From Marinoscillum sp. 108 (GTDB lineage Bacteria; Bacteroidota; Bacteroidia; Cytophagales; Cyclobacteriaceae): a stretch of 64,000 bases of DNA. The notes below the pieces were generated by a model. The model did not search any database, had not been told where the DNA came from, and saw only the letters and a program-made list of their open reading frames with translations. The position numbers and the translations under genes are program-made. Below are positions 25,700 through 34,783 of this stretch, piece after piece. Location: positions 2,974,501-3,038,500 of the forward strand of contig NZ_LR734808.1 of the NCBI RefSeq assembly GCF_902506655.1, read 5' to 3'. How positions within the stretch are numbered: the first letter of the stretch is position 1; each line of letters opens with the position of its first letter.

Positions 25700-27082
25700 A
25701 TGATCCGGATGACCCTCAAACTATTCGCAATTTTACTCGTGCTGATTGGCGCTTTGGCCATTGCCACCCTGACTGTGGTGGATAGAAACCATTATGAGAA
25801 GAGGCCTTTTTATCGGGAAATGGACCTCAGGCTGGACTCTCTCGCCGAGGCTTTTGCCCTTCAGCCAAATCAGGATTCTTTGCACATTGGTTGGTCCAGG
25901 GTAAATATCACCCCAACAGAAAAAGTCCCCCTAGCGGGATATGGAGCTCGCGACCCCAAGGAAATGACGGGAATTCATGATTCGAGTTTTGTCCGTACGG
26001 TGGTCTTTCAGAAGGGGTCTCAAAAAGTAGCAGTGGTCACGGCTGATCTGCTCATTATTCATCCGGAACTATCGAGAGCTGTGTGGAGAGGCCTACCCGC
26101 GGGCTGGTCATCTGATCAAATCTATTTCACGGCATCACACACCCATTCTGGTCAGGGCGGGTGGGCTCCCGGGACGGTGGGGCGTTTATTTGCCGGAGAT
26201 TTTGATGCCTCCCGGGTGGATTTTCTCACTTCCAAAATCCTCCAATCCATTCAGGAAGCGAGTGATGCTCTTGAGCCTGGTGAAATAGCGGTGGGTGAGC
26301 TGGCAGTAGATGATCTGGTGAAGAACAGGCTGGCCAAAGACAAAGGAATTGAGGATCCCTGGATGAAAGTGATACAGCTTCGCAAAGGGGTGGCCAAAGG
26401 GTTTCTCGTCTTTTATAGCGCTCATGCCACCTGCTTTGGTTCGGATTTCAACCAGCTGTCTGGAGATTTTCCGGCCAGGTTCAACCTCCTGATGGAGGCT
26501 GACAGTGCCATCACCTTCTCTGCATATGGCGCCAGTGCCGTGGGGAGTATGGGTCCGGATGTGCCTGGAGCCCACCCAGCAGGCAATGTTGAAAAAATAG
26601 CTGAAGAACTGAGGCAGCAGGCCGTACTCTTCAGCCTTCTTGGCGCGGGGCACAGGCAGGTGTCTGCCCTCACGTCGTTTCGACTGAGCGTACCCTTACC
26701 GGATCCGGCCTTCAAAATATCAAAACACCTGGCCTTGAGGCCTTACTTGTTCAAATGGGCCTTTGGCAACTACCCCCATTATGTGTCGGTGATGGTTTTG
26801 GGTGAAACGCTCCTTATCGGAATGCCTTGTGATTTTTCTGGCGAGCTGGCGGTGCCCCTTTATGAGAAAGCGAGGGCCCTGGGTTACCAGCTTGTTATTA
26901 CCTCATTCAACGGCGACTATGCCGGCTATGTAATCAAAGATGAATGGTATGATCTTCCCAAATATGAAGCCCGTACCATGAGCTGGTATGGCCCGTATGC
27001 CGGTCAGTACTTTACGGAGATAATCAATCGAATAATTAGTACCATAGATGAAAATAACCAAACCAACACTCCTGATAGATGA
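25700..27082 (+). CDS. Neutral/alkaline ceramidase-fold hydrolase, membrane-anchored
   Basis: The 460-residue protein has an N-terminal membrane anchor (about 5-27) and then the neutral/alkaline ceramidase catalytic fold. Landmarks are IGWSRVNITPTEKVPLAGYG, HTHSGQGGWAP (metal-binding His pair) and FYSAHATCFG (second His). VGSMGPDVPG lies where the nucleophile Ser loop sits in ceramidases. FNGDYAGYV and KYEARTMSWYGPYAG are C-terminal metal-site motifs. It is shorter than classical secreted neutral ceramidases and lacks the C-terminal Ig-like domain. Many Bacteroidota homologues are annotated only as ceramidase-N-terminal-domain proteins; the substrate may be a sphingolipid or another N-acyl compound. 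It overlaps the next gene by 35 bp. Confidence 0.85.
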   Translation: MIRMTLKLFAILLVLIGALAIATLTVVDRNHYEKRPFYREMDLRLDSLAEAFALQPNQDSLHIGWSRVNITPTEKVPLAGYGARDPKEMTGIHDSSFVRTVVFQKGSQKVAVVTADLLIIHPELSRAVWRGLPAGWSSDQIYFTASHTHSGQGGWAPGTVGRLFAGDFDASRVDFLTSKILQSIQEASDALEPGEIAVGELAVDDLVKNRLAKDKGIEDPWMKVIQLRKGVAKGFLVFYSAHATCFGSDFNQLSGDFPARFNLLMEADSAITFSAYGASAVGSMGPDVPGAHPAGNVEKIAEELRQQAVLFSLLGAGHRQVSALTSFRLSVPLPDPAFKISKHLALRPYLFKWAFGNYPHYVSVMVLGETLLIGMPCDFSGELAVPLYEKARALGYQLVITSFNGDYAGYVIKDEWYDLPKYEARTMSWYGPYAGQYFTEIINRIISTIDENNQTNTPDR

Positions 27083-28133
27083 GACCAAAGTCAGGAAGAA
27101 CATCCGGATAATGGCCGAAAAGGCCCGTAAAAGTGATGCGATCCTGCGCCCTCATTTTAAAACACATCAATCAGCCACCATAGGCCGCTGGTTTGCTGAG
27201 GAGGGGATCACATGCGCTACCGTTTCTTCGGTGGATATGGCCAGGTATTTTGCGGATGCAGGGTGGAAAGACCTCACCATTGCTTTCCCTTATAACCCGT
27301 TGGAGGCAGAAGCCATACAAAAGCTGGCCAGTGAAATTCGGCTGAATGTTTTGATCGTATCGAAAGAGGCTCTGGAGCACCTGAACAATCATGTGGATGC
27401 TCCTGTGGGGTATTTCATCAAACTGGATGTGGGTACCCATCGGACAGGGGTGATGCCGGATAATTTTACGGAGATCCAGGCCATGGCAAAAAGCAATCAA
27501 CCACACCATGTACTGAAAGGGTTGCTGGCTCATGCGGGACATACCTATCAACCATTGACCCGGGAGGAAGCCAGTAAGATCTACCATCAATCATTGGCTG
27601 CTTTTGACCAGGTGAGCCGGGCCATCGGCAGGAAAGATTTGATTTATTCGTATGGAGATACTCCATCTTGCTCGCTCGTGGATGACTTCTCCGCAGTGCA
27701 GGAGCTTCGTCCGGGCAATTTCGCATTTTATGATGTCATGCAGCATCATTTTGGATCCTGCGCATTGGAGGACATAGCTGTATGTATGGCCTGCCCGGTA
27801 GTATCCATTCATCCAGACCGGGGGGAGGTGGTCGTGTATGGAGGAGGTGTTCATTTTTCCAAGGATTTCATTCAAGTGAGTGATCGGAGGGTATTTGGTA
27901 CCGTGGTTTCTACGGATGGCATGGGTTGGGAAACCACGCCGCTGGCTACCGTGGATCGGCTTTCGCAGGAGCATGGGATCATTCGGGGGTCGTCTGATTT
28001 TATTAATTCGGTCAGAATTGGGGATCTGGTAGGGATTTTGCCTGTACACAGCTGTATGGCCGCTGACCTTCAGGGTTACTATGTATCTTTGGCCGGCCAG
28101 CGAATAGAAAAATTAAACAAAGCTACTTTATGA
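27048..28133 (+). CDS. D-threonine aldolase/D-serine dehydratase-like PLP enzyme (D-TA family)
   Basis: This is a 361-residue fold-type III PLP enzyme. The start TPTLLID-like TKPTLLIDETKVRKNI and LRPHFKTHQS (PLP Lys in HFKTH) are the hallmark of the alanine-racemase-like N-terminal domain in D-threonine aldolases. GDTPSCSL and the C-terminal metal-site segments LPVHSCMAADL and VYGGGVHFSKD are typical of the D-serine dehydratase-like C-terminal domain. It probably cleaves D-threonine or a related D-3-hydroxyamino acid. The ATG lies inside the ceramidase-fold gene and the stop overlaps the glycosidase start by 4 bp, so the three form one operon. Confidence 0.9.
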   Translation: MKITKPTLLIDETKVRKNIRIMAEKARKSDAILRPHFKTHQSATIGRWFAEEGITCATVSSVDMARYFADAGWKDLTIAFPYNPLEAEAIQKLASEIRLNVLIVSKEALEHLNNHVDAPVGYFIKLDVGTHRTGVMPDNFTEIQAMAKSNQPHHVLKGLLAHAGHTYQPLTREEASKIYHQSLAAFDQVSRAIGRKDLIYSYGDTPSCSLVDDFSAVQELRPGNFAFYDVMQHHFGSCALEDIAVCMACPVVSIHPDRGEVVVYGGGVHFSKDFIQVSDRRVFGTVVSTDGMGWETTPLATVDRLSQEHGIIRGSSDFINSVRIGDLVGILPVHSCMAADLQGYYVSLAGQRIEKLNKATL

Positions 28134-29245
28134 GAAAAGCGTTGATTGTCGGAATGCTCCTCTTTGGCGCATCCCAAAACCTCAGTGCGCAAGAGAATTT
28201 ACCTGTTACAGACTCTCTGGACCTGATGATCGGGCAGATGATTCTGACGGGATTGGGCGATTTTAACAAGCTGGACAAGCGAGCACCGGTTTTTGAGGCG
28301 ATCAGAACAGGAAAAGTGGGGGGAGTGATTCTTTTTGAAAAAAACCTGAACAGTATAAATACGGAGGAGAATATACAGGAAATCCTCAGCTATGCGCAGG
28401 CCCAGACAGAGATACCTTTGTTGGTGAGCATAGATGAGGAAGGAGGAAGGGTAAACAGGCTCAAAACCAAATATGGTTTTCCGAGGACGGTGACGGCCCA
28501 GTACCTGGGTAATCTTGACCATCCGGATTCCACAAGTTTCTATGCCAGACAAACCGCTTCTATTTTGTATCAATTGGGTATCAACATGAATTTCGCGCCA
28601 TCTGTTGATGTGAATGTTAACCCCTCTAATCCGGTTATTGGCAAAATTGGCCGGTCTTATTCTCAGGATCCGGCACTGGTGGCCAGACATGCACAGCTGG
28701 TGGTGGAAGCACATGATCTTTTTGGAATAGCTACAGTGCTTAAGCATTTCCCCGGCCATGGCAGCTCACGAGACGATTCACACCTCGGTCTGGCGGATGT
28801 CTCGGATACCTGGCGGTTTGAGGAATTATTGCCCTATAAAGCCTTATTGGACTCCGGGAAAGTACGCGCGGTGATGACCGCCCACATTGTGAATGAGGTC
28901 CTGGACGACCGAAAACTTCCAGCCACCCTGTCTGACAAAGTGATATCGGATGTGCTCAGGGGATTTTTGGAATATGAAGGTGTGGTCATCTCAGACGACA
29001 TGCAGATGCGTGCCATCAGTGCTCAGTACGGACTGGAAGAAGCCATCAAAATGGCTATCAATGCAGGTGTGGACATACTCTTATTCGCCAATAATGTCCC
29101 CGATTATGACCTGGTGACAGCAGAGCAAATTCACGCTATTATTAAGAAATTCGTTAAAAATGGAGATATTAGTGAGGAGCAAATTGCCAAATCATACAAG
29201 CGAATTATGATTTTGAAAGCAGAAATGGGGCTTAGTAAGCACTAA
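28130..29245 (+). CDS. Glycoside hydrolase family 3 beta-N-acetylhexosaminidase, exported (NagZ-like)
   Basis: The 371-residue enzyme has a Sec signal peptide (1-20, ending LSAQ). GH3/NagZ motifs are DEEGGRVNRLKTKYGFP, KHFPGHGSSRDDSH (the catalytic His/Asp loop of NagZ-type enzymes) and VVISDDMQM with the nucleophile Asp. These enzymes remove N-acetylglucosamine from muropeptides or chitin oligosaccharides. Cytoplasmic NagZ works in wall recycling; this exported copy would act in the periplasm or outside. It overlaps the D-TA gene by 4 bp. Confidence 0.92.
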   Translation: MRKALIVGMLLFGASQNLSAQENLPVTDSLDLMIGQMILTGLGDFNKLDKRAPVFEAIRTGKVGGVILFEKNLNSINTEENIQEILSYAQAQTEIPLLVSIDEEGGRVNRLKTKYGFPRTVTAQYLGNLDHPDSTSFYARQTASILYQLGINMNFAPSVDVNVNPSNPVIGKIGRSYSQDPALVARHAQLVVEAHDLFGIATVLKHFPGHGSSRDDSHLGLADVSDTWRFEELLPYKALLDSGKVRAVMTAHIVNEVLDDRKLPATLSDKVISDVLRGFLEYEGVVISDDMQMRAISAQYGLEEAIKMAINAGVDILLFANNVPDYDLVTAEQIHAIIKKFVKNGDISEEQIAKSYKRIMILKAEMGLSKH

Positions 29246-29276
29246 AACAGATATAAACATCAAGTCAAATAGGTAA

Positions 29277-30149
29277 ATGATTCAATACAATCCAAGGTCC
29301 TGGTTCTCTCTCATCTTTGATGTTTACAGCCGATATGTCATTAAGTTATTATTTCCCCTGCTCCTTTTCGTGGGCGTTTTCACCCTGTTGCTGTGCTTTC
29401 TGGTCATCGATGTGTTCAATCTTCATTATGGCGGCACTATTGCCTTTCACTCCATTCTGGGGGTGATTTTGGGCCTTTTTCTGGTACTCCGTACCAACAC
29501 CGCCTATGACCGATGGTGGGAGGGGCGTAAGCTCTGGGGACAGCTGGTGAACGACAGTCGTCAAATAGCGATTAAGGTAGATGCATTTTTGCCTAAGGAA
29601 GCTACTGAGGATCGGGAGTATTTCAGGAGAATGATCCCTAATGCGGCTTTTGCCATCAAAGAGCACCTGAGAGACAGTATTCTCATTGGGGAGATGGACA
29701 CCATCAATGATGAAATCAAGAACAGGATCATCAAGAGTAAACACCGCCCCAACATGGTCAACCGACTGCTCTATGATCGGGTGATGAAATGCATGAAGGA
29801 AGGGACGATCACCGCCGAGCAGCTCTTCATACTGGATAAAGAACTCAAAGGATTTACAGATATTGTAGGGGCCTGTGAGCGAATCAAGTCAACCCCTATC
29901 CCTTATTCTTACAGCATGTTCATCAAGAAATTTCTGTTCATTTATGCCATTACATTGCCAGTGAGTTTTATGTGGGACTTTGGCTATTGGACAGTATTCA
30001 TCGTCATGCTGGCCTTCTACTTTCTGGTGAGCATAGAGCTTATCTCAGAAGAAATAGAAGATCCCTTTGGCACAGACATCAATGACCTGCCACTGAATGA
30101 GATCGCCCTCAAGATCAAGCGAAACGTTTCAGAAATTTTACACGATTAA
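29277..30149 (+). CDS. Bestrophin-family ion channel
   Basis: The 290-residue protein has two N-terminal transmembrane helices (about 18-46 and 48-72) and two more near residues 218-260. The bestrophin signature is LRTNTAYDRWWEGRKLWGQLVNDSRQ, and NDLPLNEIALKIKRNVSEIL is the conserved end block. Bacterial bestrophins form pentameric, usually cation-selective channels. The gene follows the glycosidase by 31 bp and ends in a 4-bp convergent overlap with the FtsX-type permease. Confidence 0.93.
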   Translation: MIQYNPRSWFSLIFDVYSRYVIKLLFPLLLFVGVFTLLLCFLVIDVFNLHYGGTIAFHSILGVILGLFLVLRTNTAYDRWWEGRKLWGQLVNDSRQIAIKVDAFLPKEATEDREYFRRMIPNAAFAIKEHLRDSILIGEMDTINDEIKNRIIKSKHRPNMVNRLLYDRVMKCMKEGTITAEQLFILDKELKGFTDIVGACERIKSTPIPYSYSMFIKKFLFIYAITLPVSFMWDFGYWTVFIVMLAFYFLVSIELISEEIEDPFGTDINDLPLNEIALKIKRNVSEILHD

Positions 30150-32581
30150 TCATCCTTAAGGGTCTCGGCCGGGTTGATGAGTGCTGTGCTAATGGTTTTG
30201 TGACTGATGGTCACAATGGCGATGAGCATGGTCACCCCAAATGAGAGGAGAAAGAATTCCGGGCCAATGCTAATGCTAAACGCAAAGGTATCCAGCCACT
30301 GACTGAGAAAATAGAACGCCAATGGCGTGGTGATGGAAAAAGCAATGGTCATCAGGATGATCACTTCTCTGGAAAACATGCTGAGGATACTGAAGATCGA
30401 TGCTCCCAAAACTTTCCGAACGCCTATTTCCTTGGTTTTATTCATGGCGATAAAGGAGATGAGGCCATAAAGTCCCAGACATCCTATGAGGATGGAGATC
30501 ACGGCAAATACTTTCATCAACGCAGTGATTTTCATCACATCTTCATACTCTTGGGCCAGAGTTTTGTCATAAAAATCATACTCCATTACATACTTTGGAA
30601 AAATCTGCTCCCAGGTTTGTTCAAAATGAGCTTTTGCCTCTGTGATGGCAGCTGGGGAGGTGGTTTTAAAAGAAAGCGTGTAAAACAAACGTGGGGCATG
30701 GATAAATAGAATGTAGTCCAGGTCCTCTGCCAGTGAGTAAGCATGGAAGTCTTTCACCACCCCGACCACTTTTTTATCGCCGTTCCAGCCGGTACTCAGG
30801 GTCTCCCCCACGGCCTGATCATATCGGTCCTTGAAGCCCATCAGATCTGCCACCTTCTGGTTGATGACCACATTGGTGCTGTCCCCTTCCCGAATATCCC
30901 TACCCGCCAAAAGCTCTATTTCAAACAATGAAATATAATAAGGGTCTACTGCTTTGAAATTGCCGTGATAAGCCTTGGGAGACTCCAAAGGGGCATAGTT
31001 GAAGCTGCTTTTCGAATTGGAATTTCCTGTGGGCTCACTCAGTGAAAAAGTGACTGATTCGATGGCGGGGGAGCTTAGCATCATTTGTCTGAAACGCTCC
31101 AGCTTCACCGCATCGCGCTCAGGAACATAAGAGGAGAGGATGGTTTTGGTTTGAAAACCCAGGTCTTTGTTGAGGAAAAAATCCGTTTGTGAGGATACAA
31201 TGAGCGTACCGATAATCAGGAATTGCGAAATGGCAAACTGAAGCGTTACCAGGCCTTTTCTGAGGGAGAGCCCCCCCGAATGCTGGCCATTCGTGATTTT
31301 TTTCTTGAGGGCATCCACAGTGTTCATTCTGGAAAGGAGCATGGATGGATAGAGCCCCGACAGAAAAGTGACAACTACAAAAAGAACTAAAAGGAAAAGC
31401 AGGGAGTCGGGAGACTGCAAGAGGCCTACAGTTAGCTCCTGGCCAATGATTTCTCGGAGGAGGTTAAACATAATCTCAGCAACAGCCAACGCCAACATGA
31501 GGGCAAAACCCGTAATCAGGGCTATTTCTGCCAGAAACTGAAAGACCAGCTGGCTGCTCATGCTACCAATGGCTTTTCTAATCCCAATCTCCTTTGCTCT
31601 GTTGGCAGCCTGGGCCGTGGCCAGGTTAATAAAATTAATGCAGGCGGTCAGTACCAAGAAAACACCAATGAGCCCTAAGGCAATGAGAAACTCTATGGAG
31701 GAAGTTCCTCCGTATGAGTCGTATTCTTTGTCAAAATGTATTTCCGAAAAGGGCTGGGCAACATAGCGCGTTTCTTCCGACTCCCCTTCACCGCGATACT
31801 TCTCTACAAATGCGATCATTTTCTGATCAAAAGCCGCCCGGTCAAAGCCCGCGCCAGGGAGAAAATAGGTGTTGGTATTGGAGCTGGTGGAGTTCCATCG
31901 GATACCCTCACCAAAGTAGGGGTTGATTTCACCGCCCTGGCTTTCATAGTCAAACAGGTATGAAAAGGGCAGTGACGTAGTAGAAGGCGGATCTCCTATG
32001 ATCCCTACCACTTTGAAGTCCATCACATTACCATAGTTGATCAGCTTGGCCAGGGCCAGATGTTCCTCACCCTCTTTCAGACCAAATAGTTTTCTAGCCT
32101 CAGACCTGCAAATAACCACAGATCCGGGAGCGGTCAGGGCCTTGGCCTGATCGCCAGCTACCCACTCTACTGTGAAGAGTTCGAAAAAGGAAGGTTCTGT
32201 GAACACAATGCCCTCATCAATGAGAAATTTGTGCATTTCTCCATTTTCATCGTAGGTGTTGAGCTGGCTGCCATACTGATAATTGGTGCGCACCACATCA
32301 CTGATTTCAGGAAAGTCAGCCTTCAGGGCTGGCCCCAGGGGATGGGGGGTACCCATGCCTTTTTCCACCCGGTCGGGATAGATATTCTGATTGACCACCC
32401 GGTACATGGATTCGTAATTCTCCTGATGTTTATCAAAGCTGGTTTCGAACTGAATGACTTTGTAGATGACGAGCGCACAGCCAATGCCGAGGGCCAGTCC
32501 AAACATATTGAGAAGGGTGTAAACCTTGTTTCGCTTAAGGTTTCTGAGTGCCGTAATGAGGTAATTTCTAAACATGCTCAA
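30146..32581 (-). CDS. FtsX-type ABC transporter permease (MacB-like core domains)
   Basis: This 811-residue permease has an N-terminal helix (about 20-42), a periplasmic MacB-type domain and a three-helix FtsX block (about 290-410). A fourth-helix anchor (about 455-475), a second periplasmic domain and a second FtsX block (about 685-800) follow. LFGLKEGEEHLALAKLINYG and QPFSEIHFDKEYDSYGG are typical of the Bacteroidota ABC permease family. The RAKEIGIRKAIGS and KTKEIGVRKVLGAS coupling helices are clear. No ATPase gene is adjacent, as is common in Bacteroidota, where these permeases share distant ATPases. The substrate is unknown, often antimicrobial or cell-envelope molecules. Confidence 0.9.
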   Translation of the reverse strand: MSMFRNYLITALRNLKRNKVYTLLNMFGLALGIGCALVIYKVIQFETSFDKHQENYESMYRVVNQNIYPDRVEKGMGTPHPLGPALKADFPEISDVVRTNYQYGSQLNTYDENGEMHKFLIDEGIVFTEPSFFELFTVEWVAGDQAKALTAPGSVVICRSEARKLFGLKEGEEHLALAKLINYGNVMDFKVVGIIGDPPSTTSLPFSYLFDYESQGGEINPYFGEGIRWNSTSSNTNTYFLPGAGFDRAAFDQKMIAFVEKYRGEGESEETRYVAQPFSEIHFDKEYDSYGGTSSIEFLIALGLIGVFLVLTACINFINLATAQAANRAKEIGIRKAIGSMSSQLVFQFLAEIALITGFALMLALAVAEIMFNLLREIIGQELTVGLLQSPDSLLFLLVLFVVVTFLSGLYPSMLLSRMNTVDALKKKITNGQHSGGLSLRKGLVTLQFAISQFLIIGTLIVSSQTDFFLNKDLGFQTKTILSSYVPERDAVKLERFRQMMLSSPAIESVTFSLSEPTGNSNSKSSFNYAPLESPKAYHGNFKAVDPYYISLFEIELLAGRDIREGDSTNVVINQKVADLMGFKDRYDQAVGETLSTGWNGDKKVVGVVKDFHAYSLAEDLDYILFIHAPRLFYTLSFKTTSPAAITEAKAHFEQTWEQIFPKYVMEYDFYDKTLAQEYEDVMKITALMKVFAVISILIGCLGLYGLISFIAMNKTKEIGVRKVLGASIFSILSMFSREVIILMTIAFSITTPLAFYFLSQWLDTFAFSISIGPEFFLLSFGVTMLIAIVTISHKTISTALINPAETLKDD

Positions 32582-32630
32582 TCTGCATTAAAAGGTGCCG
32601 CATTTTGACGCGCCAATATAGTGCCAATTG

Positions 32631-32652
32631 AAAAAGGGGGCCTTCAGCCCCC
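32631..32652 (-). terminator. Intrinsic terminator after lipA
   Basis: On the minus strand GGGGGC and GCCCCC form a 6-bp all-GC stem with a 5-nt loop, followed by five T residues. It lies 75 bp after the lipA stop and separates it from the FtsX-type permease gene. Confidence 0.75.
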
Positions 32653-32726
32653 TCTGATAATGTTTTATCTAAATGCTGTAAAAAAACCGAACATTAAACT
32701 GTCCGGTGATGTACAAAACTGAGCCG

Positions 32727-33614
32727 TTAGATGGGCACATTTACGTGCCGCTCCGCATGATAGGACGATCGAACCAACGGGCCAGACTCCACATACTTCA
32801 GTCCTCTTTTGAGGCCTTCTTCTTTATAGGCTTCGAATTGATCAGGGTGTATGAATTCAGCCACTTCGATGTGCATTTTAGTCGGCTGCAGGTATTGACC
32901 CAGGGTAAGAATGTCCAGGCCATTGGCGGCCAGGTCATCCATGGCTTTGTGCACTTCATCTATGGTTTCACCCAGGCCCAGCATGATGCCGGATTTGGTT
33001 CTTTTGCCAGCTTCTTTGGTTAGCCGGGTTTGCTCCAGACTTCTGGCATATTTGGCTTGTGGACGCACCCTTCTGTAGAGTCTTTCCACAGTTTCCATAT
33101 TGTGAGAGACTACTTCCTGGCCCGGCTCGATCATCCTATAAAGTGCATCCCAGTTGCTTTTCACATCCGGTATGAGGGTCTCTATGGTGGTAGAGGGGCT
33201 AAGTTCTTTGACTTGCTTTACTGTTTGATACCAGATTTCGGCGCCTTTGTCTTTCAGTTCGTCTCGGTTTACAGAGGTAATTACAGCATGTTTCACACCC
33301 ATGGTTTTGATGGCTTCTGCCACACGCTGGGGTTCTGCTTCGTCATATTCCGGTGGTCGGCCTGTGGCCACGGCACAGAAAGTACAACTACGAGTACAGA
33401 CATTTCCCAAAATCATGAAAGTGGCCGTACCTGCTCCCCAGCACTCGCCCATATTGGGGCAGTTTCCACTCTCACAAATGGTGTGGAGTTTGTGCTCATC
33501 AACGATTTTCCGCACGTTGGCATACTCCCGCCCTACAGGCAGTTTTACGCGGAGCCAGTTGGGTTTTTTTATTTTTTGAGCCTTATCCTGAGATACTGTG
33601 GGTAGTTCTATCAT
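32727..33614 (-). CDS. lipA: Lipoyl synthase
   Basis: The 295-residue radical SAM enzyme inserts two sulfur atoms into octanoyl-protein to make lipoyl cofactor. Both iron-sulfur motifs are visible: the auxiliary cluster C-x4-C-x5-C in [12 protein letters not shown], and the radical SAM C-x3-C-x2-C in CTRSCTFC. The C-terminal RSSYHAERH Ser/His motif completes the auxiliary site. Length is normal. Its product is needed by 2-oxoacid dehydrogenase complexes such as the one whose E1 subunit is encoded 3 kb away. It has its own promoter and terminator. Confidence 0.97.
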   Translation of the reverse strand: MIELPTVSQDKAQKIKKPNWLRVKLPVGREYANVRKIVDEHKLHTICESGNCPNMGECWGAGTATFMILGNVCTRSCTFCAVATGRPPEYDEAEPQRVAEAIKTMGVKHAVITSVNRDELKDKGAEIWYQTVKQVKELSPSTTIETLIPDVKSNWDALYRMIEPGQEVVSHNMETVERLYRRVRPQAKYARSLEQTRLTKEAGKRTKSGIMLGLGETIDEVHKAMDDLAANGLDILTLGQYLQPTKMHIEVAEFIHPDQFEAYKEEGLKRGLKYVESGPLVRSSYHAERHVNVPI

Positions 33615-33631
33615 GCTTGTAAAATGTAATG

Positions 33632-33663
33632 CAAAGAAAGCTTGGGCGGGTCAAAGTTCCAAA
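33632..33663 (-). promoter_or_regulatory. Promoter of lipA
   Basis: On the minus strand TTTG (33663-33660), a 20-bp spacer and TTTCTTTG (33639-33632) match TTTG-N-TAnnTTTG with one mismatch, 18 bp before the ATG. Confidence 0.5.
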
Positions 33664-33672
33664 CAAGGGATT

Positions 33673-34374
33673 TTACCTCCTTGTTCCCCAGTACATGGTA
33701 AAATACAAGGCGGAAAAAAGTGCCGAGTTTTTCTGCGTAGGAATCAGGATGATTTCTTTTGGAAAGGCTTCCATCGTTACCCCCATTTCCACACCGGCTA
33801 CATTGTTTTTAAAGGTGCCAAACTCAAAAGAAAGTCCCGCTTTGGCATTGAGTCCAATCGTAAGTTCGGACTCACCCAGCCCCTGAAAAAGTTTTCCGGA
33901 TCCCTGAATGCTATTGAAATTTCGGTGAACGTCAGAGTCAAATGGAACATAGTTGCCATTGTAAAGGATGTAATAAGGGGCTATGACGCCAATGGTAGGG
34001 CCACCGGCCACTATGCCGCTGATCTGCACTCCCTGCTGCGGGGCCTTTTTAAATAGCAACGCTTCCCGACCATAGAGCCCTCTGATGGAGTAGAGAAAGT
34101 TTTGCTTGCCCCAAACAAATGAAGTACCAGAGGTGGGTGAAAGGTAACGCTGCTCCTGGCGGTGCTTGACGTTCATGACCTCAATCCCGTATACCGCAAA
34201 AAGGTCTTCTTTTTTTTGTTTGGCCAGTTTGAAGACGATACCCCCAATGAGCCCCCCGCGTGTGTTTTTGTTGACCCCCCAGGTGATCTCTGTGTCATAC
34301 TCATTGCGATCAGGCTGAGCTGCGGCCAACAGGCTGGCAGAAATAAGCACCATGATCAGAATGACTTTTTTCAT
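33673..34374 (-). CDS. Putative outer-membrane beta-barrel protein
   Basis: The 233-residue protein has a signal peptide (1-19, ending LLAAAQ) and an alternating strand pattern with many Gly and aromatic residues. It ends YFTMYWGTRR. Segments such as TRGGLIGGIVFKLAKQKK and FLYSIRGLYGREALLF look like amphipathic strands. I recognise no specific family; many small Bacteroidota outer-membrane barrels look like this. A perfect -7 element precedes it. Confidence 0.65.
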   Translation of the reverse strand: MKKVILIMVLISASLLAAAQPDRNEYDTEITWGVNKNTRGGLIGGIVFKLAKQKKEDLFAVYGIEVMNVKHRQEQRYLSPTSGTSFVWGKQNFLYSIRGLYGREALLFKKAPQQGVQISGIVAGGPTIGVIAPYYILYNGNYVPFDSDVHRNFNSIQGSGKLFQGLGESELTIGLNAKAGLSFEFGTFKNNVAGVEMGVTMEAFPKEIILIPTQKNSALFSALYFTMYWGTRR

Positions 34375-34404
34375 AAAGGATGAAGATATACTAGGACACT
34401 ATAA

Positions 34405-34412
34405 CAAATGTA
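34405..34412 (-). promoter_or_regulatory. -7 promoter element for the putative outer-membrane protein
   Basis: TACATTTG on the minus strand matches TAnnTTTG exactly, 30 bp before the ATG at 34374. No -33 element is visible. Confidence 0.4.
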
Positions 34413-34431
34413 AAAAGAGATTCCCCTGATT

Positions 34432-34782
34432 CTATGCAGATACGGGTTTAATATTCTCCACGATTTCATCAAAAGAAATGCCAAAATGCGAATTGTCGTA
34501 GATGGATTTTCCGTTTTGTATGATCAACACCTGCGGCGATTGATGGTCTACCCCGTATAGCTCTGCGATTTTGTTTGAAACCTCCCGGTAAGCAATGAGG
34601 TCGAGAAAGTAAGTCTTTACATCTCCGGCTTTTTGAAGGTCCCATTTGCGCTCCAGGCGGCTGAGGGAGGCGGCGCTAATGGAGCACCGGGTGCTGTGCT
34701 TAAAGATGACAACAGGTTGTGTTTGTGAAAGCGTATTGATTTCTTCCAGTTGATCAATACTTGTGAGAGGGTTCCAATTCAT
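34432..34782 (-). CDS. ytxJ: Bacillithiol-system redox-active protein YtxJ
   Basis: This thioredoxin-fold protein has about 116 residues from the ATG at 34782 (MNWNPLTS). An upstream in-frame ATG at 34791 overlaps the preceding stop and is less family-like. The active-site region FKHSTRCSISAASL carries the single Cys followed by Ser-Ile-Ser, the monothiol bacilliredoxin-like pattern of YtxJ. SPQVLIIQNGK is the cis-Pro region. YtxJ proteins are thought to remove bacillithiol from modified proteins. The genes bshC and ypdA 26 kb away support use of bacillithiol here. It lies directly after the R-Y-S repeat gene. Confidence 0.87.
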   Translation of the reverse strand: MNWNPLTSIDQLEEINTLSQTQPVVIFKHSTRCSISAASLSRLERKWDLQKAGDVKTYFLDLIAYREVSNKIAELYGVDHQSPQVLIIQNGKSIYDNSHFGISFDEIVENIKPVSA

Positions 34783-34783
34783 T

